Source: Shinella sp. SUS2 (lineage in GTDB: Bacteria > Pseudomonadota > Alphaproteobacteria > Rhizobiales > Rhizobiaceae). From it: a stretch of DNA of 37,659 bases. The notes beneath the pieces were generated by a model. It ran no database searches. It was given only the letters and a program-made list of their open reading frames with translations, and had not been told where the DNA came from. The DNA lies in NCBI RefSeq assembly GCF_001262505.1, contig NZ_KQ410753.1, forward strand, positions 1 to 37,659, written 5' to 3'. Made by a program: the position numbers and the translations under genes. Below, in pieces: positions 26,101 to 33,355 of the stretch; position 1 is the first letter of the stretch; every line of letters begins with the position of its first letter.

Positions 26101-27029
26101 CAGAAATAACCCTCGCGCTTCTTCTTCTCCATCGAGCCGGCCTCGTCCTTGTCGATCATCCGACCCTGGCGCTCGGAGGTCCGCGCCGTCAGCATTTCCC
26201 GCACGATATCCTCCAGCGTCGCCGCATCGGAATCGATCGCGCCGGTCAGCGGATAGCAGCCGAGCGTGCGGAAGCGCACGAGGCGGTCCTCGACCGTGTC
26301 GGTCTCACCGATCGGCATGCGCTCGTCGTCTACCATGACCAGCATGCCGTCTCTTTCGACGACCGGACGCCGCGCCGCGAAATAGAGCGGCACGATCGGG
26401 ATGTTCTCCTTCAGGATGTACTGCCAGATATCGAGTTCGGTCCAATTGGAAAGCGGAAAGACGCGGATCGATTCTCCGGGTGCAACACGCGTATTGTAGG
26501 TTTTCCACATTTCCGGGCGCTGGTTCTTCGGATCCCAGGCATGGGCGGCGTTGCGGAAAGAAAAGATGCGCTCCTTGGCGCGCGACTTCTCCTCGTCGCG
26601 CCTGGCGCCACCGAAGGCCGCGTCGAAACCGTACTTGTCGAGCGCCTGGCGCAGCGCCACCGTCTTCATCACATGGGTGTGGATGCTGGAGCCGTGCGTG
26701 AAGGGCGAGATTTGCTGCTCGACGCCCTCCGGATTGACATGGACGAGCAGATCGAAGCCGAGTTCGGCCGCCATGCGGTCGCGAAAGGCGATCATGTCCT
26801 TGAATTTCCAGGTCGTATCGACATGCAGGAACGGAAAGGGCGGCTTTGCCGGATAGAAGGCCTTCATCGCCAGATGCAGCATGACGGAGGAGTCCTTGCC
26901 CACCGAGTAGAGCATGACCGGCTTGGAAAAGGTCGCCGCGACCTCGCGAAAAATATGGATCGCCTCCGCTTCCAGTCGCTGGAGGTGAGTAAGAGACGTC
27001 AATGCGTGCTCCGATGGTCCATTGAACAT
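26100..27029 (-). CDS. cysD: Sulfate adenylyltransferase subunit 2
   Basis: This 309-residue ATP-sulfurylase small subunit (NodP type) has the PP-loop SVGKDSS at 42-48, the GGARRDEEKSR segment, and the usual C-terminal KKKREGYF end. It forms a complex with CysN. The ATG at 27029 matches the normal start of the family (LTHLQRLEAEAI follows at 13-24); upstream in-frame codons are not conserved. It is the first gene of a minus-strand run of five genes down to 17722. The 175-base gap to the divergent replication gene must contain its promoter. Confidence 0.96.
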   Translation of the reverse strand: MFNGPSEHALTSLTHLQRLEAEAIHIFREVAATFSKPVMLYSVGKDSSVMLHLAMKAFYPAKPPFPFLHVDTTWKFKDMIAFRDRMAAELGFDLLVHVNPEGVEQQISPFTHGSSIHTHVMKTVALRQALDKYGFDAAFGGARRDEEKSRAKERIFSFRNAAHAWDPKNQRPEMWKTYNTRVAPGESIRVFPLSNWTELDIWQYILKENIPIVPLYFAARRPVVERDGMLVMVDDERMPIGETDTVEDRLVRFRTLGCYPLTGAIDSDAATLEDIVREMLTARTSERQGRMIDKDEAGSMEKKKREGYF

Positions 27030-27204
27030 CCCGCTCTCTTTGCACAACGTCCGCACGATAGCAAAAGGCTTTCTGACGAACCGCTGCTTGGAGACGCCTA
27101 TCTGCTCTGGCGGAAAAGGCCCCCTGTTGGTTATATCTCGCCACGACATACGCCCTTCCCGACCCCGAGGCCGGAGAGCGGGCCGAAGACAGGACAATCC
27201 GGAC
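27030..27204. promoter_or_regulatory. Divergent cysD / replication-gene promoter region
   Basis: This 175-base gap separates cysD (minus) from the replication initiator (plus). At 27138-27148 the sequence TCGCCACGACA resembles the core of the downstream iterons with one base missing. Iteron plasmids often autoregulate the initiator gene through such related sites, so this may be an operator, but the match is short. Confidence 0.4.
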
Positions 27205-28425
27205 ATGAAGGCTCCCCGCTTCTCCATGATGACACGCGCTGACTTCAGCGACCTGTCTCTGCACGAGAAGAATACCTATCTGCAGACACTCGCCGATCAA
27301 TATGCCGACCAGAACGAGCGGGAACGGATCAAGCTCGACAAGGACGCCCTCAGCCGGCTGCGGCGCTACTACAGCCGCCGGGTCTGGGCCGACCTGAAGC
27401 TGGAGAACCTCGGTGACAGCAAGATGGACATGCTGCTGTCCCGCCTCGGGGAAGCGATCCGTAACGAATCCATCCAGGCCGACGTCACCGCAGCCCTGAT
27501 GCAGGAGACGACGCCGAAACGCATCCTGCGCACCGCGCCGCAGGATGACGCCCAGCTGATGTTCTTCGTGCCGACGATCTACGACGCGCCGCTGAAGGAC
27601 GACGTGCACCTCATGGACGTCGCCCCCTTCTCGCTCAGCAAGAAGGCGAACAAGGGCATCATCAAATACGAGTTGAAGGACAGCCTCATCACCATCGAAG
27701 GCGGCGCAGAAACGGGCCTTGCGACGGTCTTCGACTACGACATCTTCCTCAACATGGTCTCCTATCTCGCCGACGAGGTGAAAAACTATCGCAGCAGCGA
27801 GGCAAAGGGTCTAAGGCCAAGCCTGCCGCCGAAGACCTACCGTCCAAGCGCCTCCCACATCCTGAAGTTCTGCCGGCGCTCGGACGGCGGTAAATCCTAC
27901 GAGGATCTCGAGGCCGCGCTCGACCGGCTCGCCAACACCACGATCAAGATGGTCAACCTCTCCGGCGGCAAGCGCCGCCAGGTCGACAGCCGCCCGATGA
28001 TCAGCGGTTACAGCGTTGTCAGCCGCACCGGCGCCAACCGCATCGAAACGATCGAGATCAGTATCCCCGACTGGGTCTATACCAGCGTGGTGCGCAACGA
28101 GCGGACGCTGCCCCTCCTCACACTCCACCAGGACTACTTCCTGATCAGCTCCGGCCTTGGCCGCTTCATCTACCGCCTGGCGCGCAAGGCCGCCGGCAAG
28201 AGCGAGGCGATCTACAGCCTGAAGGAGCTCTACAAGCGCAGCGGCTCCACCCAGGAACTGCGAAAGTTCTCCTACGACCTCCGGGAGTTCGTCACCCGCA
28301 CCCTCGCCTTCCCGATGCCGGAATACGATCTTTCGCTCGAGGACGGCAAGGACGGATCGATGCTGCGCATGCGCTACCGCAACGAAGGCGACCTGCCGCT
28401 CTCCCCTCTCCTCGCCGAACTCTAA
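27205..28425 (+). CDS. repA: Replication initiator protein A (RPA-family plasmid initiator)
   Basis: This 406-residue protein belongs to the RPA family of plasmid initiators found in alphaproteobacteria. Recognisable parts are the N-terminal region leading to FFVPTIYDAPLKDDVHLMDVAPFSLSKK, a winged-helix type segment (ILKFCRRSDGGKSYEDLEAALDRL), and the C-terminal YFLISSGLGRFIYRLARKAAG. Such proteins bind iterons and open the origin. The ATG at 27205 is used, with AGGA about 10 bases upstream; Met at 27226 is possible. The gene stands alone, with no parA/parB beside it in the window. It is followed within 15 bases by an iteron array, which fixes its job as the initiator of this replicon. Confidence 0.9.
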   Translation: MKAPRFSMMTRADFSDLSLHEKNTYLQTLADQYADQNERERIKLDKDALSRLRRYYSRRVWADLKLENLGDSKMDMLLSRLGEAIRNESIQADVTAALMQETTPKRILRTAPQDDAQLMFFVPTIYDAPLKDDVHLMDVAPFSLSKKANKGIIKYELKDSLITIEGGAETGLATVFDYDIFLNMVSYLADEVKNYRSSEAKGLRPSLPPKTYRPSASHILKFCRRSDGGKSYEDLEAALDRLANTTIKMVNLSGGKRRQVDSRPMISGYSVVSRTGANRIETIEISIPDWVYTSVVRNERTLPLLTLHQDYFLISSGLGRFIYRLARKAAGKSEAIYSLKELYKRSGSTQELRKFSYDLREFVTRTLAFPMPEYDLSLEDGKDGSMLRMRYRNEGDLPLSPLLAEL

Positions 28426-28439
28426 TTTTTGTCGTGGCT

Positions 28440-28689
28440 CCGTACTTGGCCGACGACAAAAATCAACAGCTCGCCGTACATCACCGACGACAAAAATTTG
28501 TCCCCGCCCCGTACATTACCGACGACAAAAATTTGTCGGTCTACCGTACATCGCCGACGACAAGTTTCCCCGCGCATCCTCTGAGGCAAATGACGGAATT
28601 TTGTCGAAAACCGTATTTCGCCGACAATTTTCCGTACATCGCCGACGACAAACCGTACATTACCGACGACAAACCGTACATCACCGACA
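28440..28689 (+). repeat. Iteron array of the plasmid origin
   Basis: Eight copies of a 21-base repeat, consensus CCGTACATYRCCGACGACAA(A), start at 28440, 28474, 28509, 28544, 28611, 28632, 28653 and 28674. The copy at 28611 is degenerate (CCGTATTTCGCCGACAA) and the last is truncated. The first four are 34-35 bases apart; the last four are head to tail at exactly 21 bases, about two helical turns, so initiator copies would lie on one face of the DNA. GACAAAAATTTGTC near-palindromes sit between some copies. The place just after the RPA gene makes this the probable initiator-binding part of oriV. Confidence 0.9.
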
Positions 28690-28696
28690 TCTAACG

Positions 28697-29045
28697 GAAG
28701 TAAGCTATTGTTTAAAAATCAGAAAAACACACTTTTTGCGTCTAAAACTTATTAAAACTAATAAAACCACCTAAAACGAGGCTGTCAGCCTCACTTCAAA
28801 AGATAATTCATGATTTTTGTCGGCAAAACTCTCCGAAATGGGTACCGAAAGGTCGTAAAATTTTGGCAGAGCCTCATGGCAAAATTGGATTTTTGGCGCT
28901 GTCCTGAATCTTGCTGAATTTGAATGAGGCAATGGATAACTCTTCGCTGAGAAGGGCAACGCCTTCTATACTGCCATGCAATGGCCTTGAGAGCCGAGCA
29001 ATATGACAGCTGCCTCCCCAAGGCAGCAATGATACGAGGCACAAG
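28697..29045. other. AT-rich stretch of the origin and following gene-free region
   Basis: No gene is seen here. Bases about 28700-28775 are strongly AT-rich (TTTAAAAATC, TATTAAAACTAATAAAACC) and adjoin the iterons, as expected of a duplex-unwinding element. A perfect 6-bp hairpin GAGGCT-GTC-AGCCTC lies at 28778-28792. TTTTGTCGG at 28814-28822 is the reverse of the iteron core. TTATCCATT (minus strand, 28931-28939) agrees with a DnaA box at 7 of 9 bases, which is weak. Confidence 0.55.
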
Positions 29046-29366
29046 ATGAACCAGGAACAGACAAGCGAACCGGAAAAGAGCTGGCGGTTCCTCTGGGAAA
29101 TGAAAATCGCCGCTCAATCGGTTTCAGAAGTGTATGTCAGCCTCGACGTTCTGGGCGGGCACTATGTGAAGATCGCGCCCAAGGATTTCCTGGATGCGAT
29201 AAACGATATGCAAGGGGTCAGCGATACGCACCCTCATCCCCGGCGATTTCAGTTCACCATGGAACGGGATATCCTTTGGGTCCATTCCTCGATGCCGCCA
29301 AAGAATGGGCCGCCTGCGCAAAATGAGGGCCAGCAGAAGGAGAGCTCTGTCCCACTGCAAAGCTGA
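29046..29366 (+). CDS. Small protein of unknown function
   Basis: This 106-residue protein is not recognised. It starts MNQEQTSEPEKSWRFLWEMKIAAQSVSEVYVSLD, has no signal peptide or membrane segment, is charged, and ends in a low-complexity Q/E/S-rich tail. GAGG lies 6 bases before the ATG, which supports real translation. It stands alone between the replication origin and a two-way terminator shared with the convergent large RTX gene. A role in plasmid maintenance or in glycan control cannot be judged from the sequence. Confidence 0.6.
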   Translation: MNQEQTSEPEKSWRFLWEMKIAAQSVSEVYVSLDVLGGHYVKIAPKDFLDAINDMQGVSDTHPHPRRFQFTMERDILWVHSSMPPKNGPPAQNEGQQKESSVPLQS

Positions 29367-29400
29367 GAGCGCGGCTAGAAGTCAAAATATTCAGAAGGAC

Positions 29401-29435
29401 AAAACGCCGCCCCTATGGGGCGGCGCTTCCGTTTT
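29401..29435. terminator. Two-way terminator between the small gene and the large RTX gene
   Basis: A perfect 9-bp GC-rich stem (CGCCGCCCC at 29405-29413 and GGGGCGGCG at 29417-29425) with a three-base TAT loop is flanked by AAAA on the left and a GTTTT tract on the right. On the minus strand the stem is followed directly by TTTT. It lies 9 bases past the stop of the large RTX gene, which it most probably ends, and also ends the plus-strand gene. Confidence 0.85.
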
Positions 29436-29444
29436 AAGGTGGGC

Positions 29445-32400
29445 TTACAGAACGAAGTAGTCCTTCAGGAAGGTCGTGCTGCCAGCCACCTGGATGGCAA
29501 AATCCGCATTTCCGTCGCCATCGACATCCCCATAGATGAAGGTGTCGGACGCCGTCTTCTCGATGCGAAGCTCACCGGCTGTCTTGGAGAACTGCTCCGA
29601 ACCGACGAAGGAGAAGGCCTGGTCACCAGAAACCTTGCCATTGGCGTCGATGCCTGAAAGGTCGATACGATCACCGGCTTTACCGTTGAAATCGAGAATC
29701 GTATCGCGACCGGACGTCTTTACCGTCGAGTTGGCGAGCGTGTTGAAGACGAATTCATCCTTACCTGCGCCGCCGGAGAGCAGATCGGCACCATTGCCAC
29801 CTACCAGCCGGTCGTTTCCAGCACCACCAGAAATGACGTCGTTGCCGTCGCCTCCACGAAGCTTGTCGTTCCCCGCGCCACCTTCGACCTGGTCATTTCC
29901 GGTCCCGCCATAGATGTCGTCGTTGCCTTCACCGCCATAGAGCTCGTCATTGCCCGTGCCGCCGTAAAGGATGTCCTTGCCAGCGCCGCCATAGATGACA
30001 TCCTTGCCGGTTCCACCGAAGAGCTGGTCGTTGTCGGCGCCGCCGAAAAGTTCGTCATTGCCCGTGCCGCCGTAAAGGATGTCCTTGCCAGCGCCGCCAT
30101 AGAGCTGATCGTTGCCGGTTCCGCCAAAGAGCTGGTCACTCCCCTCTCCGCCGTTCAGAACATCGTGGCCGCCTTGACCGAAGAGCTTGTCATTGCCGGC
30201 GTGGCCGAGAATCCGGTCGGAGCGGCTGGTGCCCGGAAGGGAGTCGTTTCCGGCTGTCCCCTCGATGATATCGGAGACCTCGGGTTCGCCGATCGTGACG
30301 GTCCCGTCAGAGAATTTCAGCTTCTCGATGCCTTTGATCGTATCGACGCCGTCACTGCTGCCGGTGCGCTTGTCCGTCACCGTCCAGGTGCCGTCCTTGT
30401 TCTCGACCCAGGTGTAGTCGGCCTTTGCACCGTTCAGCACGAATGTGTCATCGCCGAGACCGCCGTCGATCTTGTCATTGCCGCCATTGCCCTTCACCGT
30501 ATCGTTGAAGCGTGTGCCGACATAGGTGTCAGCGCCGCTCGAACCGACGACGTTCTGGGCATATTGCTTCAGGTATTGCAGGTAGAGTGCCAAATCTGCT
30601 GTCGTAGCACTGTTGCCGGCCATATGGACTTTCGAGAACAAGCTGAGAGCTTCGCTGCCGGCACTGTTGGTGAGATCGAGCCCGCTGATGCGAAGCTGTA
30701 CGCTCCCCCCGGTAAAGGCATTGTTGGTGCCGAACGAACCGGTTCCGCGGGTGCCGTACTCGACGGAATCGATCTTGCCCGTGATCTTGTGGGTCGCCAT
30801 GTCATATTCGAAAGCACCAAAGGCCAGCGCATATTTTGAGGTAGACTGTGAGCCGTAGCTGAAGAACATTTCCTTGTTGTTGTTGTTCAGCCCCGGATAA
30901 CCTTCAAGGGTGGTACCCTTGAGGAACTGGCCGACCAGGAAGGCGTCGAAATCGATACCGGCCGAGCCGGAACCGTCGAGTGTCACCGTTCCGCGCGACT
31001 GGTCCGTTCCGTCTGCGACATCGCCGACCTTGACCGTGAAGGTTTTTGTCTCGGTATTGGTCCCATCAGAAACCTTGACCGTCACGTCATGGCTCGTCGC
31101 CGTTTCGTAATCGAGCGTGCCATTGACGAGGAGCTTCCACTGGCTTCCGTCCTGGACGAGCTTGAATTTGCCGCCGGCATCATCGCTGAGCTGATAGGTC
31201 AGTGTTTTGTTTTCGGGATTGGTTGCCGCGAAGGTGCCGACGACCGTGCCGATCGCGGCATCTTCATCGACAGTCTCTTTGGAAAGCGTCAGGTCCGTCG
31301 GCTCATAGACGTCGGTGACGTTGATCGTGAGGGTCTTTTCCGTTGTGTTGACGCCATCGAAGGCTCCGACCTTTACGCTATAGGTGCGGGGGCCTGTTTC
31401 GTAGTCAAGCGTGTCCTGGACAAGCTTGAACTTGCCGCTGTCGTCCGTCAGCGTATAGGTCAAGCTCTTGCCTTCCGGATCACTTGAGGAAAGCGTCCCG
31501 ACGACCGTGTTGAGGGCGGAGTTCTCGGCTATACTCGTGCCGGAAAGTGTTGGTGCGGACGGCGCCTCATCGATATCCGCGACATTGATCGTGAAGGTCT
31601 CGGTAGACTCCTTCTCGCCATCGGAGACCTTGATCGTCACACTGTGGGTCGTCTTCGTTTCAAAGTCGAGTGCACCGCCGATCACCAGTTTCGTTTCGCC
31701 GCCTTCTGTGACGAGGCGGAACTTCTTGTCGGCATCATTGGTGATCGTATAGGTCAACGGCCGGTTTTCCGGGTCCGTCGCGGAAAGAGTTCCGACGACC
31801 GTGTTCACCTTCACGTTTTCAAGTGGGTTCGGGGTCGCGTTCGTCAGGATAGGCGTAGTCGGAGCATCGTTATCCACGGTGCCACCTACGGTGAGGGTCA
31901 AAACCTTTTCGAATGAGTTCCCGGCCTTGTCGGTGACGCGGACGGTCACGGTGCGACTATCTGTCGTCGTCAGGCCTTTTGCGAGCTTGATCTGGTCACC
32001 GTCAACGAAGAAGTGCCCGTCCGCGTCGTCGACAAGCTCAAAGGTGAAGACTTCATCGGCATCACGATCACTAGCGGAAAGCGTGCCGATGGAACCGCCG
32101 ACCTTGAGGGTTCCCCAGACCACTCCGTTTGTGCCCAGCTCCAGACCCGTCGGCGCATGGTTTTCGTTATCAGTGAGCTTGCTAAGATCTTGGGTCAGGT
32201 CGGCGAAGCGGACGTATTCGATATTCTTCAGCGTGTCCACGCCGTCAGCGCCCGTTATTGTCCAGACACCATCCTGGCCTTCGGTCAGGGTGTAGTTCGC
32301 ACGGTTACCAGAATAGACGGCGGTATCGTCACCAAGCCCACCGTCTATTGCATCGTCCCCGCCCTTTCCATCAACTGTATCATTGTTGTCTGTGCCCGCA

Positions 32401-32999
32401 TATGTGTCGTTTCCGGTCGAACCAATGAAGTGCTGGGCGTATTTGGCCAATAGCTCATTGATGGCCCTGCTTGCTGTTTCCCCGCCGGCCAGCAGGGCGT
32501 CGTAGAGGGAGTGAAGGGCATTGACATTGAACGTAGGGGTTGTAGTTGCGGGACCTGTGCCCGGCTTCACGTAAAGATCAAGTCCCGTAATTTTGAGCGT
32601 CTCGACAAGACCGGTCAGAGGGGCTGTCTGTGGGTCGCCTGTACCTGGTTTGGTGCCCGGCCCCCAGGAACCAAATGTCAGGCTATCGACGTAACCAGAT
32701 ATGCCATGACCGTAGAAGCTACCGTGATGAATGCCGTCGTAAGAAATTTCTTCGCCGCCGAGGACGATGCGATCAACTGTCTCTGTACCGCTCTTCTGGT
32801 ATCTGAAGGCAAGTTGGTCGCCGTTCATGTAATACGTGCTGCCATAGGCAGAATCTGCCGTACCCCCATAGAAATTATAGGCACCACTCCTTCCGATTTT
32901 TGCGAGATCGGTGAGGTATTGGCTAACAAAATTCGTGAAATTCACTCCGCTTGTGCTGGAGCTTGCATCTATCTTAATCGTTTTCGGAAGTTGTGCCAT
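29445..32999 (-). CDS. Large RTX protein with two HasA-like segments and cadherin-like repeats
   Basis: This 1184-residue secreted protein has no signal peptide. In order: a HasA-like (haemophore fold) segment at about 8-190, a short RTX stretch, four cadherin/Ig-like repeats at about 285-665 (VGTLSATDPEN, LDYET and ITVKVSDG motifs), a second HasA-like segment at about 670-820, another RTX stretch, about 15 RTX nonapeptides at about 913-1085, and a C-terminal region ending in KDYFVL typical of type I substrates. HasA features seen are FYGG at 43-46, Tyr in EISY (Y87), and H-x-[IL]-x-G-x-[IV]-D-S in both copies (H98 in the first). Calcium would stabilise the RTX part. It may be a surface adhesin or haem-binding matrix protein. 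Export is likely through the 1056-4133 system. Confidence 0.88.
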   Translation of the reverse strand: MAQLPKTIKIDASSSTSGVNFTNFVSQYLTDLAKIGRSGAYNFYGGTADSAYGSTYYMNGDQLAFRYQKSGTETVDRIVLGGEEISYDGIHHGSFYGHGISGYVDSLTFGSWGPGTKPGTGDPQTAPLTGLVETLKITGLDLYVKPGTGPATTTPTFNVNALHSLYDALLAGGETASRAINELLAKYAQHFIGSTGNDTYAGTDNNDTVDGKGGDDAIDGGLGDDTAVYSGNRANYTLTEGQDGVWTITGADGVDTLKNIEYVRFADLTQDLSKLTDNENHAPTGLELGTNGVVWGTLKVGGSIGTLSASDRDADEVFTFELVDDADGHFFVDGDQIKLAKGLTTTDSRTVTVRVTDKAGNSFEKVLTLTVGGTVDNDAPTTPILTNATPNPLENVKVNTVVGTLSATDPENRPLTYTITNDADKKFRLVTEGGETKLVIGGALDFETKTTHSVTIKVSDGEKESTETFTINVADIDEAPSAPTLSGTSIAENSALNTVVGTLSSSDPEGKSLTYTLTDDSGKFKLVQDTLDYETGPRTYSVKVGAFDGVNTTEKTLTINVTDVYEPTDLTLSKETVDEDAAIGTVVGTFAATNPENKTLTYQLSDDAGGKFKLVQDGSQWKLLVNGTLDYETATSHDVTVKVSDGTNTETKTFTVKVGDVADGTDQSRGTVTLDGSGSAGIDFDAFLVGQFLKGTTLEGYPGLNNNNKEMFFSYGSQSTSKYALAFGAFEYDMATHKITGKIDSVEYGTRGTGSFGTNNAFTGGSVQLRISGLDLTNSAGSEALSLFSKVHMAGNSATTADLALYLQYLKQYAQNVVGSSGADTYVGTRFNDTVKGNGGNDKIDGGLGDDTFVLNGAKADYTWVENKDGTWTVTDKRTGSSDGVDTIKGIEKLKFSDGTVTIGEPEVSDIIEGTAGNDSLPGTSRSDRILGHAGNDKLFGQGGHDVLNGGEGSDQLFGGTGNDQLYGGAGKDILYGGTGNDELFGGADNDQLFGGTGKDVIYGGAGKDILYGGTGNDELYGGEGNDDIYGGTGNDQVEGGAGNDKLRGGDGNDVISGGAGNDRLVGGNGADLLSGGAGKDEFVFNTLANSTVKTSGRDTILDFNGKAGDRIDLSGIDANGKVSGDQAFSFVGSEQFSKTAGELRIEKTASDTFIYGDVDGDGNADFAIQVAGSTTFLKDYFVL
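29944..29995 (-). repeat. 52-base exact direct repeat in the RTX block, copy 1
   Basis: This 52-base stretch is repeated exactly at 30052-30103. The 108-base period equals 36 residues or four RTX nonapeptides. Recombination between the copies would change the RTX number in frame. Confidence 0.9.
30052..30103 (-). repeat. 52-base exact direct repeat in the RTX block, copy 2
   Basis: This is the second exact copy of the stretch at 29944-29995, in the same orientation inside the large RTX gene. Exchange between the copies would remove or add four nonapeptides without a frameshift. Confidence 0.9.
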
Positions 33000-33355
33000 T
33001 TCTGTTCTTTCCCAACACTGAAAATCGCGCCGATCTCCGTCCGGGAGGCGCGTTTACAAACTGATCGAGGCAATTGGCTTGAGTGTTCTTCAGCTTGCCC
33101 GACAGTGGAGGCCAGTCGGGATGGGCTTGATGGGATGGCGGAAGGTGCGTGTGAATATATCCTGCATAATATGCAGCCTTCCAAACAGCCGAAGAGGGTC
33201 ACGCGGCGCACGGGGATACCCGCTGTACGGACGCTTCAACGACCCGAATTTAAGGGGTGGCTATTGCTAGCACGCTTTCTAAGCCAAATAAATATTATGA
33301 TTGCAAAAGTCAACATTAACCGGGCGGCATCCTGGCCCGGCAATTTGCTCTTCGA
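33000..33355. other. Gene-free region upstream of the large RTX gene
   Basis: These 356 bases hold no gene I can support. Part of it (about 33260-33320) is AT-rich, with AAATAAATATTATGATTGC. It should hold the promoter of the large RTX gene, whose start is preceded by GGGAAAG on the minus strand, and the 3' end of the preceding capsule-type gene's transcript. No hairpin terminator stands out. Confidence 0.45.

Noticed and set aside
26070..27242. 390-codon plus-strand frame under cysD
   Set aside because: It is the complement of a certain cysD; the sequence is His/Arg/Gly-rich with no homology.
28440..28689. Regular repeats read as a CRISPR array
   Set aside because: Four copies have no spacer at all, the other intervals are 13-14 bases or irregular, and the array follows an RPA initiator gene; these are iterons.
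28434..28694. 86-codon open frame through the iterons
   Set aside because: The protein is just the translated repeat (PYITDDK units), with no ribosome site.
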